From NCBI GenBank assembly GCA_019236035.1, contig JAFAJU010000513.1, positions 1 to 12,860 of the forward strand: a DNA stretch of 12,860 bases. Reading direction: 5' to 3'. Made by a program: the position numbers and the translations under genes. Position 1 is the stretch's first letter; the number at the start of each line of letters is the position of its first letter. The notes under the pieces were generated by a model, which saw only the letters and a program-made list of their open reading frames with translations, was not told where the DNA came from and searched no databases. This DNA comes from Verrucomicrobiota bacterium (lineage in GTDB: Bacteria; Verrucomicrobiota; Verrucomicrobiia; Chthoniobacterales; JAFAMB01). Of this stretch, positions 1 through 6,771 are shown piece by piece.

Positions 1-223
1 TGACCTTAACTACGACGAGGACAAGGATGCCGCCGTAGACATGAACATTGTAATGACCAGTACCGGCTTATTCGTGGAAGTTCAGGGCGCGGGGGAGGAG
101 GCGGCCTTTTCAGCGGGGGAACTCCACCGGATGATCGAACTCGGGCAAATAGGAATTCAGCGATTGATCGCCAGCCAACGTGAATTGCTGCGCTCGGCTA
201 TGCCTGATATCCCGGACCTGTGA
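1..223 (+). CDS. rph: Ribonuclease PH, C-terminal end (5' part lies before the window)
   Basis: RNase PH is a phosphorolytic 3'-5' exoribonuclease that trims tRNA precursors at the CCA end and acts in the cytoplasm as a hexamer of about 240-residue subunits. The frame is open from base 2, so the gene begins upstream; about 73 C-terminal residues are present. The visible part has the family hallmarks: an acidic stretch LNYDEDKDAAVDMN, then the strand VVMTSTGLFVEVQG-like (here IVMTSTGLFVEVQGAGEEA), then the closing helix with RLIASQRELL. The acidic D/E residues belong to the metal/phosphate active-site region of the family. It ends at TGA 221-223 and faces the CobW-type gene tail to tail with 48 bases between; I see no clear hairpin terminator there. 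An ATG at 41 is internal and should not be used as a start. Confidence 0.9.
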   Translation, partial: DLNYDEDKDAAVDMNIVMTSTGLFVEVQGAGEEAAFSAGELHRMIELGQIGIQRLIASQRELLRSAMPDIPDL

Positions 224-271
224 AACCAGCTCGTCGATTCTCCCAGCGCGTGATTTTTGCGGGCTAGAAAC

Positions 272-1228
272 TCAACCCAAACAGCGCCTCAAACTCTCTT
301 CGATCTGCGGTTGGTCCAGATCCTTACCAATGAAAACCAACTGGCTTAATCTCGGCTCATCCTTCTCCCAGAGCCGGTCCCAATAGATCGTAAATCGGTT
401 GTTGACGCCGTGAAAAACGGCGCGCCGCGGTGTTCCCCCGATCCAGAGGATCCCTTTTGAACGGTAGACTTTGGATCTCTTGGCTAGTTCCTCCAGCTGT
501 GTTTCCAGTTCCTCAACGGCGAATGGTCTATCGAACTTGAAAGAAAACGAGGTGATATCCGAGTGAGTGTTTCTCTTGAACTCGTCCAGAAAGTCCGGTG
601 CATTTGAAAGCTTCAGATCCAGATTGAACGCGTTCAAATCCAGAAGCTCTTTCAAGGGTACGCGAGAGTGTTCCGTTTGAAATATTCGCGCATGCGGGTT
701 TAGCTCGAAGATTTGTTCTTTGATGATCCCGAGATGCTCCGCGGTAACCAGGTCGGTTTTGTTTAAAAGAATAAAGTCGCCCAGGGCAATCTGTTCCCGG
801 GCAACCTCAGCTTCTCGAAGCTGAGCGGGAAGATGCTCAGCGTCCACGACCGTGATGATCGAATCAAGGCGAGCATATTGTTGGAGCTGGGGGATATTTA
901 GAAAGGTCTGTGCGATCGGGCCCGGATCCGCCACGCCGGTCGTTTCGATCAAAATGTAGTCTACATGATCTCTTTTGAGAAGCTTCTGAACGCCCTTTAC
1001 AAGATCCTTGCGCACGGTGCAGCAAAGGCAGCCGTTACTCATTTCCACGATGTCCTCGGTTTGCGCCTCTACGAGTTTGCCATCGATCCCAATCTCGCCA
1101 ACCTCATTGATGATCACCCCGAATCGGTAGTCGGTCTGTTCCTTTAAGATGTAGTTTAGCAAGGTTGTCTTGCCCGCCCCGAGAAAGCCGGTGAGGATGC
1201 TGACAGGGACCACTTTTTTCGATACCAT
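272..1228 (-). CDS. CobW/YjiA family (COG0523, G3E) GTPase, probable metal chaperone
   Basis: A 318-residue cytoplasmic P-loop GTPase of the G3E family, whose members insert or traffic metals (zinc, cobalt, nickel) in a GTP-dependent way. Visible in order: Walker A GFLGAGKTT (residues 14-22); the diagnostic metal-binding CLCC motif (C67, C69, C70) in NGCLCCTVRKDL; ETTG switch motif (95-98); guanine-specificity motif NKTD (156-159); and a CobW C-terminal domain from about 225 (HSDITSFSFKFDRPF, then KGILWIGGTP). There is no His-rich linker as in some zinc or nickel chaperones. The ATG directly follows the T-run of the L28 terminator, with no Shine-Dalgarno site, so translation may depend on read-through or a leaderless message. 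The L28 neighbour suggests a zinc-homeostasis role, but sequence alone cannot fix the metal. Family assignment is firm, substrate unknown. Confidence 0.93.
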   Translation of the reverse strand: MVSKKVVPVSILTGFLGAGKTTLLNYILKEQTDYRFGVIINEVGEIGIDGKLVEAQTEDIVEMSNGCLCCTVRKDLVKGVQKLLKRDHVDYILIETTGVADPGPIAQTFLNIPQLQQYARLDSIITVVDAEHLPAQLREAEVAREQIALGDFILLNKTDLVTAEHLGIIKEQIFELNPHARIFQTEHSRVPLKELLDLNAFNLDLKLSNAPDFLDEFKRNTHSDITSFSFKFDRPFAVEELETQLEELAKRSKVYRSKGILWIGGTPRRAVFHGVNNRFTIYWDRLWEKDEPRLSQLVFIGKDLDQPQIEESLRRCLG

Positions 1229-1272
1229 AAAAAAATGAAAAAGAGCGATCCGGCTGGCGCCGAATCGCTCTT
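1229..1272 (-). terminator. Rho-independent terminator of rpmB abutting the next gene's start
   Basis: On the minus strand AAGAGCGAT (1272-1264) pairs with ATCGCTCTT (1249-1241), and an inner CGGC/GCCG stem closes a TGGC loop (one unpaired base between the two stems). It is followed by TTTCATTTTTTT running to base 1229, immediately before the ATG of the CobW-family gene (1228-1226). It lies 21 bases after the L28 stop. The hairpin sequence is plain; that it terminates in vivo is inferred. Confidence 0.8.
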
Positions 1273-1293
1273 ACAGATAAACCAAAAATCGAT

Positions 1294-1557
1294 TTACACC
1301 AAACCTGCCTTCTTTAGCGTCCGAAAGGCGCCATTTTTTGTCATCGTTTTCAGGGCCCGGGCAGTAAGTTTTACCACCACGAATCGGTTCAATTCCGGAA
1401 CCCAGATGCGTTTCGTCTGCAGATTGGGCAGGAACAATCTTGGGGTGTTCGCGGTCACGTGCCGGCCGACGCCCCCCTTTTTCTTGGCCATGCCCCGCCT
1501 GTGAATCACGTGACCCTTTGCGGGCTTAGCTCCGGTGATGCTGCATTCTCTAGCCAT
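1294..1557 (-). CDS. rpmB: 50S ribosomal protein L28
   Basis: An 87-residue basic ribosomal large-subunit protein. The family opening MARECSITGAKP, the internal RRGMAKKKGGVGRHVT segment, the conserved RLFLPNLQTKRIWVPEL stretch and the C-terminal KLTARALKTM identify L28. It has a single cysteine (C5), so it lacks the two CxxC pairs of the zinc-ribbon (C+) form; it is the zinc-independent (C-) type. The open frame runs much further upstream (to 1989), but that part is antisense to the protease gene. The ATG at 1557 gives the family's exact N-terminus and is preceded by GAGAGGAG seven bases upstream, one of the best ribosome sites in the window. The gene is followed by a terminator and then the CobW-family GTPase. 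Whether this is the only rpmB of the genome or a zinc-starvation paralogue cannot be told here. Confidence 0.95.
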   Translation of the reverse strand: MARECSITGAKPAKGHVIHRRGMAKKKGGVGRHVTANTPRLFLPNLQTKRIWVPELNRFVVVKLTARALKTMTKNGAFRTLKKAGLV

Positions 1558-1585
1558 AGGCAACTCCTCTCGATGAAGAGCCCGG

Positions 1586-1614
1586 AAGATGCCCAGCTTC
1601 AGAGCCCGCGTCAA
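1586..1614 (-). promoter_or_regulatory. Possible sigma70-type promoter for rpmB
   Basis: On the minus strand TTGACG (1614-1609) is followed after 17 bases by CATCTT (1591-1586), which would start transcription roughly 20-25 bases before the rpmB ATG. The -35 box is good, the -10 box is poor (three of six). Offered as a candidate only. Confidence 0.3.
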
Positions 1615-1669
1615 GTTGAAAGTAAGTACCGGTGCCCGAAAACAGCGGCGAAGCCGAAATAGATGATAG

Positions 1670-1695
1670 CCTAGGCCGAGCTTGCGAGGCCTAGG
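1670..1695. repeat. Perfect 8-bp inverted repeat CCTAGGCC/GGCCTAGG
   Basis: CCTAGGCC (1670-1677) and GGCCTAGG (1688-1695) flank a 10-base spacer that contains a further GC/GC pairing. It lies in the 189-base divergent gap between rpmB and the S41 protease, about 50 bases before the protease start and about 110 before rpmB. No T-tract follows on either strand, so a protein-binding operator or mRNA leader hairpin is more likely than a terminator. No known regulator site is recognised. Confidence 0.45.
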
Positions 1696-1746
1696 ACTGG
1701 TAAGAAGTCTTTTCCAGCAGCGGACCTGTGCTACGGTTTCGTTTGA

Positions 1747-3027
1747 ATGAAGCGTAAGGCCCTCTACGGCTTGCTGGCCGTTTCCGTTGTTCTGAATTTG
1801 TTTATTGGTTTTAGGATATTGACTTCCAAGGCGGCAGAGGACGACCACGGGATCGACTACGCTGCAATCGCATCGTTCACCAGGGCTATTCAGGTAATCA
1901 GGCAAGACTACGTCGATGGAAGCGCCGTATCTTACAAAAAGCTGACCTACGCGGCGCTCCATGCGATGCTGCCCCGACTTGATCCCCATAGCCAGTTTTT
2001 GGAGCCCGACGACCTAAAGGACAGAGAGGACGAAACCAGGGGCGAGTTTGGGGGCTTTGGCTTTACTATTTCCCGCAAAGATCAAGCCATCACTATTCTC
2101 TCGACGATGGAGAACAGCCCGAGCGCTCGCGCCGGCCTTTTGCCTGGAGACCAGATCGTTGCGGTAGAGGGAAAATCCACCCTGAACATGGCGATCGAGG
2201 AATTGAACCAGCTGCTGCGAGGCCAGCCAAATCAGCGGCTGAAGGTGACGATTTACCGTCCGTCGATCAAGGAGACAAAGGATTACGAAATGCGCCGTGA
2301 GATGATCAAGGTCGCGAGTGTAGTGGACGCCAGAATTCTGGATCCGGGCCAAACCGGTGGCATTAAGATCGGTTACGTCCGAATCACCGAATTCACGGAA
2401 CCGACAGCGCACGAGTTATCCGACAAACTAGATGCCCTTGAGGCCCAAGGGATGCAGGCTCTGATCATTGATCTTCGGTTTAATCCAGGCGGACTGCTCA
2501 CGAGCGCAGTCGATGTATGCGGACTTTTTCTGCCTCCAAGAACGCTGGTCGCCTATACGGAGGGTCGGGATCCGGCCCAGCGGCGCGAATACTTAACCGA
2601 CAGCGGCGGCAAGCAGAGGGTCAATTTTCCGATGGCGGTACTCTCGAATGGTCTGAGCGCGAGTGGCGCCGAGATTGTCACGGGCGCACTCAAGGACTTG
2701 AAGCGGGCAGTTATCGTTGGCGAGACAACCTTTGGCAAAGGTGTTGTGCAAACCCCGATGCCTTTGCCTGATGGTTCCGCCCTGTGGCTAACGACCGCGA
2801 AGTATTATACGCCGGGCAAACAGGTCATTCAGGAAAAAGGAATCACGCCCGATATCGAATCAGCCATTGACGCAGATTCAGAACGGGCGTTGCTGTTGAG
2901 GCAGCGGGGCGGGCTGCTAACTGCAGAGGAGCAAAAGCTAGTGCGGGAGACCCCCGATAGCCAGCTCGAACGCGCGGTTGATGCCCTTCGTGGCCTGATC
3001 ATCTATCGTCAATACACCAAAGAATAG
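1747..3027 (+). CDS. S41 family C-terminal processing peptidase (CtpA/Prc type)
   Basis: A 426-residue serine protease that cleaves envelope proteins near their C-termini. An N-terminal hydrophobic helix (about residues 5-25, ALYGLLAVSVVLNLFIG) with a positive MKRK start and no obvious cleavage site suggests an uncleaved signal anchor, placing the enzyme in the periplasm. Next come the substrate-binding lead-in LDPHSQFLEPDDL (78-90), a PDZ domain (about 100-180, with GLLPGDQIVAVEGK) and the S41 core (about 205-385). The catalytic Ser-Lys dyad is S306 in LSASGAEI and K331 in TFGKGVVQT, 25 residues apart as in E. coli Tsp; Q335 matches the third active-site residue. The C-terminal tail is short. 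ATG 1747 has no strong Shine-Dalgarno site, but the signal anchor fixes it. A paired palindrome follows the stop directly. No adaptor lipoprotein gene is adjacent. Confidence 0.93.
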   Translation: MKRKALYGLLAVSVVLNLFIGFRILTSKAAEDDHGIDYAAIASFTRAIQVIRQDYVDGSAVSYKKLTYAALHAMLPRLDPHSQFLEPDDLKDREDETRGEFGGFGFTISRKDQAITILSTMENSPSARAGLLPGDQIVAVEGKSTLNMAIEELNQLLRGQPNQRLKVTIYRPSIKETKDYEMRREMIKVASVVDARILDPGQTGGIKIGYVRITEFTEPTAHELSDKLDALEAQGMQALIIDLRFNPGGLLTSAVDVCGLFLPPRTLVAYTEGRDPAQRREYLTDSGGKQRVNFPMAVLSNGLSASGAEIVTGALKDLKRAVIVGETTFGKGVVQTPMPLPDGSALWLTTAKYYTPGKQVIQEKGITPDIESAIDADSERALLLRQRGGLLTAEEQKLVRETPDSQLERAVDALRGLIIYRQYTKE

Positions 3028-3034
3028 TTGTTGT

Positions 3035-3097
3035 GGCACGGGCGTCTCGCCCGTGGACCGAACAAGCTCACGGGCGGGACGCCCGTGTTACTGTGCC
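3035..3097. repeat. Paired GC-rich palindromes in inverted orientation (BIME-like)
   Basis: Two near-identical hairpins: CACGGGCG-TCT-CGCCCGTG (3037-3055) and CACGGGCG-GGA-CGCCCGTG (3069-3087), each with a perfect 8-bp stem and 3-base loop, separated by 13 bases. The outer GGCAC (3035-3039) is complementary to GTGCC (3093-3097), so the pair can also fold as one large hairpin. It starts 8 bases after the protease stop. No T-tract follows, so this is better read as a dispersed intergenic palindromic repeat, which could also stabilise the 3' end of the message. Confidence 0.75.
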
Positions 3098-3280
3098 GTC
3101 TGCGGCCTGATCGATCGGTAGGGGACCGCCCCGAGACATTTCTTTCAGGTTTTAGCAGGTCGGGCGCGTCGAAATATTTTAGCGAAGGCTTCGTAACTCA
3201 AGCTTTGCCGCCACGGATTTGGTGAGGATGCGGCGAGCCCAATGAGGTCACGTTAGTTTTCGACACGTTAAAACAATGCT

Positions 3281-3691
3281 ATGAAAAGAAACACTACTCT
3301 GGGGCTCGCACTTGGCGCTGGCCTTTTCATTAATACGGCGGTGTTCGCGGACGAGATTCAGTTCACCACGTTGCCACAGCCTGTTCAGACCACGGTTATC
3401 CGCGAGACCCACATTGCCAATCCTGCCTATGTCACGCGAGTGGTGCGCGCAGACGACGGGATCTACGCTGTCACAGTTCGGGGAACCAGCGGCGACCAGG
3501 TCGTATACGTCAATGGCGAGGGCGCAATTTTAGAGAGACCGGTGGCGCCCGCTGAGGGCACGGTTATAACCTACGACCAGGTTCAGCAGGATTTGCCAAG
3601 GTATCAACTCTTGGAAAAAAAAGGTAAAAAAGAGGTCTATTTCGACCGTCAGACCGGTCAAAAGGTTACCGTCAAGCGAGAGAACAACTAG
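3281..3691 (+). CDS. Small exported PepSY-like protein
   Basis: A 136-residue protein with a classical signal peptide: MKRN, hydrophobic LGLALGAGLFINTAV, and a probable signal peptidase I site after FA at residue 23 (VFA|DE). The mature part of about 113 residues has the pattern of PepSY-like domains: FTTLPQPVQTTVIRE (helix), then paired strands GIYAVTVRGTSGDQVVYV and the turn NGEGAILE. A basic, strand-rich C-terminus follows (EVYFDRQTGQKVTVKR). PepSY-type domains are often periplasmic and proposed to inhibit peptidases, which would fit the S41 protease just upstream, but 253 bases and a palindromic repeat separate the two genes, so this is suggestion only. No good ribosome site precedes ATG 3281; the signal peptide supports the start. 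A strong terminator follows. The domain call is moderately sure. Confidence 0.7.
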   Translation: MKRNTTLGLALGAGLFINTAVFADEIQFTTLPQPVQTTVIRETHIANPAYVTRVVRADDGIYAVTVRGTSGDQVVYVNGEGAILERPVAPAEGTVITYDQVQQDLPRYQLLEKKGKKEVYFDRQTGQKVTVKRENN

Positions 3692-3734
3692 AACCGTCTC
3701 GTAGAATTCCAGTTCAATACGGGAAACGAACCGG

Positions 3735-3768
3735 AAAGGCTGCAACGATGCGTTGCAGCCTTTCTTTA
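3735..3768 (+). terminator. Strong Rho-independent terminator
   Basis: AAAGGCTGCAACG (3735-3747) and CGTTGCAGCCTTT (3751-3763) form a perfect 13-bp stem with a nominal 3-base loop, followed by a T-rich tail (TTTCTTTA, 3761-3768). It ends transcription of the PepSY-like gene 44 bases after its stop and insulates it from the aldo/keto reductase. The ATG in the loop (3748) is in frame with the reductase but cannot be its true start. Confidence 0.92.
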
Positions 3769-3789
3769 TCGGGGTTAGATCTGCTTCCG

Positions 3790-4773
3790 ATGCACTACCG
3801 GAAACTGGGAAAGACGAACTTTAAAGTGTCCGAAGTAAGCCTCGGTGCTTGGCAAATTGGTGGCGCGTGGGGCAATGTATCGGACGCAGACGCGGAGCAG
3901 TTACTGCATGCCGCGATCGACAACGGGATCAACTTCATCGACACCGCGGACGTCTATGGCGACGGTCGGAGCGAGAGTCTCATCGCTAAGGTGTTGAGCG
4001 AAACAAAAGAGCAGGTTTTTGTTGCGACGAAGGCCGGGCGTCGCCTGCAACCTCATACCGCCGACGGCTATAATCGCGCAAATCTTACGGCGTTTGTCGA
4101 ACGCAGTCTGAAAAATCTCCGGCGTGAGACGCTCGATCTGGTTCAATTACATTGTCCCCCGACGGCTGTTTATTACAGTCCGGAGGTCTTCGAAGTGCTC
4201 GACGAGCTAACGCAGGCCGGCAAAATTCTTCACTACGGCGTTAGCGTGGAAAAGGTTGAGGAGGCACTGAAGGCGATCGAATTCCCAGGCGTCGCCACGG
4301 TGCAGATCATCTTCAACATTTTTCGTCAGCGCCCTAAAGATCTGTTTTTACCGCTTGCAAAACAGCGCGACGTCGGAATCCTCGTTCGTCTGCCGCTTTC
4401 AAGCGGCTTGCTGACCGGGAAGATTACTCGCCACACCGCGTTCGAATCAGACGATCACCGAAATTTCAACCGGTACGGCGAACAGTTCGACCGTGGGGAA
4501 ACGTTTTCGGGTGTCGACTTCGATGCTGCTCTTGATGCTGTCGAGGAAATCAGGAAGTTGGTGCCTGAGGGCGTAAGCATGGCAAGTTTCGCGTTGCGCT
4601 GGATTCTCGATCACGAGGCGGTCAGTTGCGTGATTCCCGGGGCGCGCAATGCTCAGCAGGTCATACAGAACGTCGCGGCCTCCGTGTTGCCCCAGTTGAC
4701 AGCCGCGCAGGCGGCAGCACTGGCGAATCTTTATAGTGGAAGGATTCGCGGATTAGTCCACCAGCGTTGGTGA
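3790..4773 (+). CDS. Aldo/keto reductase
   Basis: A 327-residue NADPH-type oxidoreductase with the (beta/alpha)8 barrel fold, cytoplasmic, reducing an aldehyde or ketone not identifiable from sequence. The catalytic tetrad is complete: D51 and Y56 in DTADVYGDGRSE, K81 in VFVATKAGRR, and H121 in LVQLHCPP. The family N-terminus MHYRKLGKTNFKVSEVSLG and the cofactor-binding C-terminal segment CVIPGARNAQQVIQNV (phosphate-binding loop) are present, and the chain ends RIRGLVHQRW as in many bacterial members. The frame extends 14 codons upstream to 3748, but that ATG sits in the loop of a terminator hairpin, so ATG 3790 is chosen. No neighbour suggests a pathway; the next gene, phosphofructokinase, is convergent. 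Confidence 0.93.
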   Translation: MHYRKLGKTNFKVSEVSLGAWQIGGAWGNVSDADAEQLLHAAIDNGINFIDTADVYGDGRSESLIAKVLSETKEQVFVATKAGRRLQPHTADGYNRANLTAFVERSLKNLRRETLDLVQLHCPPTAVYYSPEVFEVLDELTQAGKILHYGVSVEKVEEALKAIEFPGVATVQIIFNIFRQRPKDLFLPLAKQRDVGILVRLPLSSGLLTGKITRHTAFESDDHRNFNRYGEQFDRGETFSGVDFDAALDAVEEIRKLVPEGVSMASFALRWILDHEAVSCVIPGARNAQQVIQNVAASVLPQLTAAQAAALANLYSGRIRGLVHQRW

Positions 4774-4788
4774 CGGGAGGGTGAGCCT

Positions 4789-4908
4789 CGCATCGCTAGG
4801 ACGCGACGAAGCTCGTCCTACCAAACGATTTGGTAGGGCCAAAAAGATCTGGTAGGGCCAAGTTTCACCTTGGCCTTGTGGCGGCTGCCCCGCGCCAAGA
4901 GCGATGCG
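4789..4908. repeat. Cluster of GTAG-headed palindromes (REP-like) between convergent genes
   Basis: The 145-base gap between the reductase and phosphofructokinase stops is almost filled by short inverted repeats. CGCATCGCT (4789-4797) pairs with AGCGATGCG (4900-4908), enclosing the rest. Inside: TAGGACG/CGTCCTA (4797-4803, 4814-4820); CCTACCAAA-CGA-TTTGGTAGG (4817-4837); a direct repeat GTAGGGCCAA (4833-4842 and 4852-4861); and GGCCAAG-TTTCAC-CTTGGCC (4856-4875). Units begin GTAG followed by a hairpin on the plus strand at 4833 and 4852, and on the minus strand at 4821. The region may also work as a two-way transcription stop. Confidence 0.7.
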
Positions 4909-4918
4909 GGCTAGGCGG

Positions 4919-6310
4919 CTAGCCTTCCGCCTCGAGGTATCGGATGCGCTTGTTGATGTCAGTATTTATTGAATGGTAAGGCTGGGCAAGATTACCTGGC
5001 GCAAACAGGGTCCGCCGAATATGCTCCACGTCGTCCTCGCCAACGGCGTCTGTGAAAATAGGTAGCAAATAATCGATCCCTAGCCGGGAAGGTTTCATCA
5101 GTTTCGGATCATAAAGCTGCGGGTATATCCGTCGAGCGTGAATATAACCCCAACGGTCGCGGAACCGGTTCGCATCGTAACCGTCCACATGGAATCCTTT
5201 GGTTGAGCTGTACTGCAGGGTAGAGACTGCATTGTTGCGGCCCTCGAGGAGGAGGTCGACCGCCTTGGCGCCAAGTTGTGCGCCGTAGAAGCGATCGAAT
5301 GCGATTGGCCTGCCCCCCCTTTGCGTATGTCCGACCTTTCGAGTGAAGATCGCTTCCCTGGCTGAGTTTCCACGCCGGTAAAGCTGGAAGTCCCGGTCGC
5401 CGATCATCAGCATCATCTTGTGTCGCAACGCCTCGGCTGCACCGCTCAACGCGATGTTTCCGGCTGGATCGGTTGTCCTGGTTTCGGCTCCGAGCTCGCG
5501 GCCCTGCTCGTCCACGATTCCTTCACCGCAAACAATAACAACATGCTTCTGCAAATCGTAGAGATGTTTTACACGCTCAACGAGGTGCTCAATATCAAGC
5601 GGATGTTCGGGCACCAGGATAATGTCCGGTCGTCCGTAGGCGGACCCGAGTGCGATGTACCCGGAATGCCGCCCCATGACCTCGATGATGGCGATGCGCC
5701 GGTGGCTCTCGGCGGTTGTGCGAACCCGTTCGACGCCACCGGCCGAAACAAATACGGCCGTGGCATATCCTGGCGTGACGTAATTCACTATGTAATCGAG
5801 ATTGAATACCGCCTGGGACTCTCGATGCTCATACCGGTACCCGCTCTTAGCGTCGGGCGCCGGCACGCGCACCCATTCGTCGGGTTCGCCTGGATAATTC
5901 AGTCCGAGGTCGTTATCGATGGTCTTGGGGGCCAGAACGGTGGGCAGGCGCTCCGCGAGCGGTTGCAGGCCGTTGAGCGTACCGTCGCCACCGACACAAA
6001 TCAGGCCGTCGATACCCAACCTTTGCAAACGGTGAGCGATCAGATCAAGCTCTTCTTTCTTGCTGGGATCCACGTAATCGCGTGAAGATCCAATCATGGT
6101 GCCGCCCTTGGTTGGATCGAGCTCCGGAATCTCCTGATAGAGCGGGTTAAGGTGAACGTGTGGAACGCGTGGATTGAAGAGGCTGTTGAACCCTTTGATC
6201 AGTCCGAAAATTTCGAGCTTCAACTGGTTCGCACGTACGACAGCACCCTGGATCGTGGCGTTCATCGCCGGTGTGTCACCGCCTGCTGTGAGAATTCCGA
6301 TTCGTCTCAT
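4919..6310 (-). CDS. 6-phosphofructokinase, PfkA superfamily
   Basis: A 463-residue cytoplasmic enzyme phosphorylating fructose 6-phosphate to the 1,6-bisphosphate in glycolysis. Motifs in order: N-terminal phosphate loop GILTAGGDTPAMN (5-17); GGDGT (107-111); PKTIDND (128-134) with catalytic-base candidate D132; substrate motif MGRHSGYIAL (212-221); and GHTQRGG (327-333). The phosphoryl-donor positions are mixed: glycine (G110, as in ATP enzymes) in GGDGT, but lysine (K129, typical of PPi enzymes) before TIDND. Plant and trypanosomatid ATP enzymes show the same combination, so ATP is the likelier donor. It is longer than the ~320-residue E. coli enzyme, with an extra segment after TIDND (about 136-175) and an extended C-terminus. 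ATG 6310 has no clear Shine-Dalgarno site but gives the expected MRRIGILTAGG start. Donor and direction need assay. Confidence 0.93.
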   Translation of the reverse strand: MRRIGILTAGGDTPAMNATIQGAVVRANQLKLEIFGLIKGFNSLFNPRVPHVHLNPLYQEIPELDPTKGGTMIGSSRDYVDPSKKEELDLIAHRLQRLGIDGLICVGGDGTLNGLQPLAERLPTVLAPKTIDNDLGLNYPGEPDEWVRVPAPDAKSGYRYEHRESQAVFNLDYIVNYVTPGYATAVFVSAGGVERVRTTAESHRRIAIIEVMGRHSGYIALGSAYGRPDIILVPEHPLDIEHLVERVKHLYDLQKHVVIVCGEGIVDEQGRELGAETRTTDPAGNIALSGAAEALRHKMMLMIGDRDFQLYRRGNSAREAIFTRKVGHTQRGGRPIAFDRFYGAQLGAKAVDLLLEGRNNAVSTLQYSSTKGFHVDGYDANRFRDRWGYIHARRIYPQLYDPKLMKPSRLGIDYLLPIFTDAVGEDDVEHIRRTLFAPGNLAQPYHSINTDINKRIRYLEAEG

Positions 6311-6519
6311 AGTTGGCCGGCAAAAATGTTCATTGTTTTGGAGTCCCGGCGCGCCATCTATTTATTCCAGAGGCGCACGGTTCCAAAGCTTTATTAGATT
6401 GCGGAGAAGAGAAAAGCTCGGTTTTTTTGGTTTATCGCGGAATCTGAACGGTCTATGTTGCCGTTAGGCTGTAGATCGTGCAGACTGCACCAGGTTTCAA
6501 TTCGAGAGGCGATTCAACT

Positions 6520-6750
6520 ATGCAAGACCGCACCGTGATCATGAAGATTATAGTCGCTACTTTTGCCGGTCTGCTCGCCTTCGACACGGCCATGTTTACG
6601 ACCATGCTCGATTTGCCAATCTTCTGGCGTAACCTCTGGCTAGGGTTTTGCATCGCCTTCTTCTTGGTCACTTTGGGTGCAGTTTTTGTTCTTTGCGGCG
6701 ATCTGAATTCGGAGCACAGCAAACCCGAAGATGCGACTCCAAAAGAATAG
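6520..6750 (+). CDS. Small two-helix inner-membrane protein, unknown function
   Basis: A 76-residue protein with two predicted membrane helices, about residues 9-29 (IIVATFAGLLAFDTAMFTTML) split near LDLPIFWRN, and about 40-60 (GFCIAFFLVTLGAVFVL), and a charged C-terminal tail (NSEHSKPEDATPKE). No family is recognised. ATG 6520 is preferred over the in-frame ATG at 6478 because GAGAGG lies about 10 bases upstream and the extra 14 residues (QTAPGFNSRGDST) look like leader. It ends 21 bases before the HpnB-like gene on the same strand, so the two are probably co-transcribed, and a partner role in lipid or glycolipid metabolism is possible but unproven. Confidence 0.65.
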   Translation: MQDRTVIMKIIVATFAGLLAFDTAMFTTMLDLPIFWRNLWLGFCIAFFLVTLGAVFVLCGDLNSEHSKPEDATPKE

Positions 6751-6771
6751 TGACCCTCGGGCTGTGCCATA

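Noticed and set aside
1558..1989. Upstream extension of the L28 frame to a 231-residue protein
   Set aside because: The extension is antisense to the S41 protease, and the L28 start at 1557 has a good ribosome site and the exact family N-terminus.
2014..2412. 132-residue minus-strand frame
   Set aside because: Antisense shadow of the S41 protease.
3028..3225. 65-residue plus-strand frame after the protease
   Set aside because: It starts right after the protease stop and is made of the paired palindromes; no ribosome site or family resemblance.
3748..3789. Aldo/keto reductase starting at ATG 3748
   Set aside because: This ATG lies in the loop of a strong terminator hairpin; the next ATG at 3790 gives the normal family start.
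5420..6085. 221-residue plus-strand frame
   Set aside because: It is fully antisense to phosphofructokinase, whose motifs are intact, and resembles no family.
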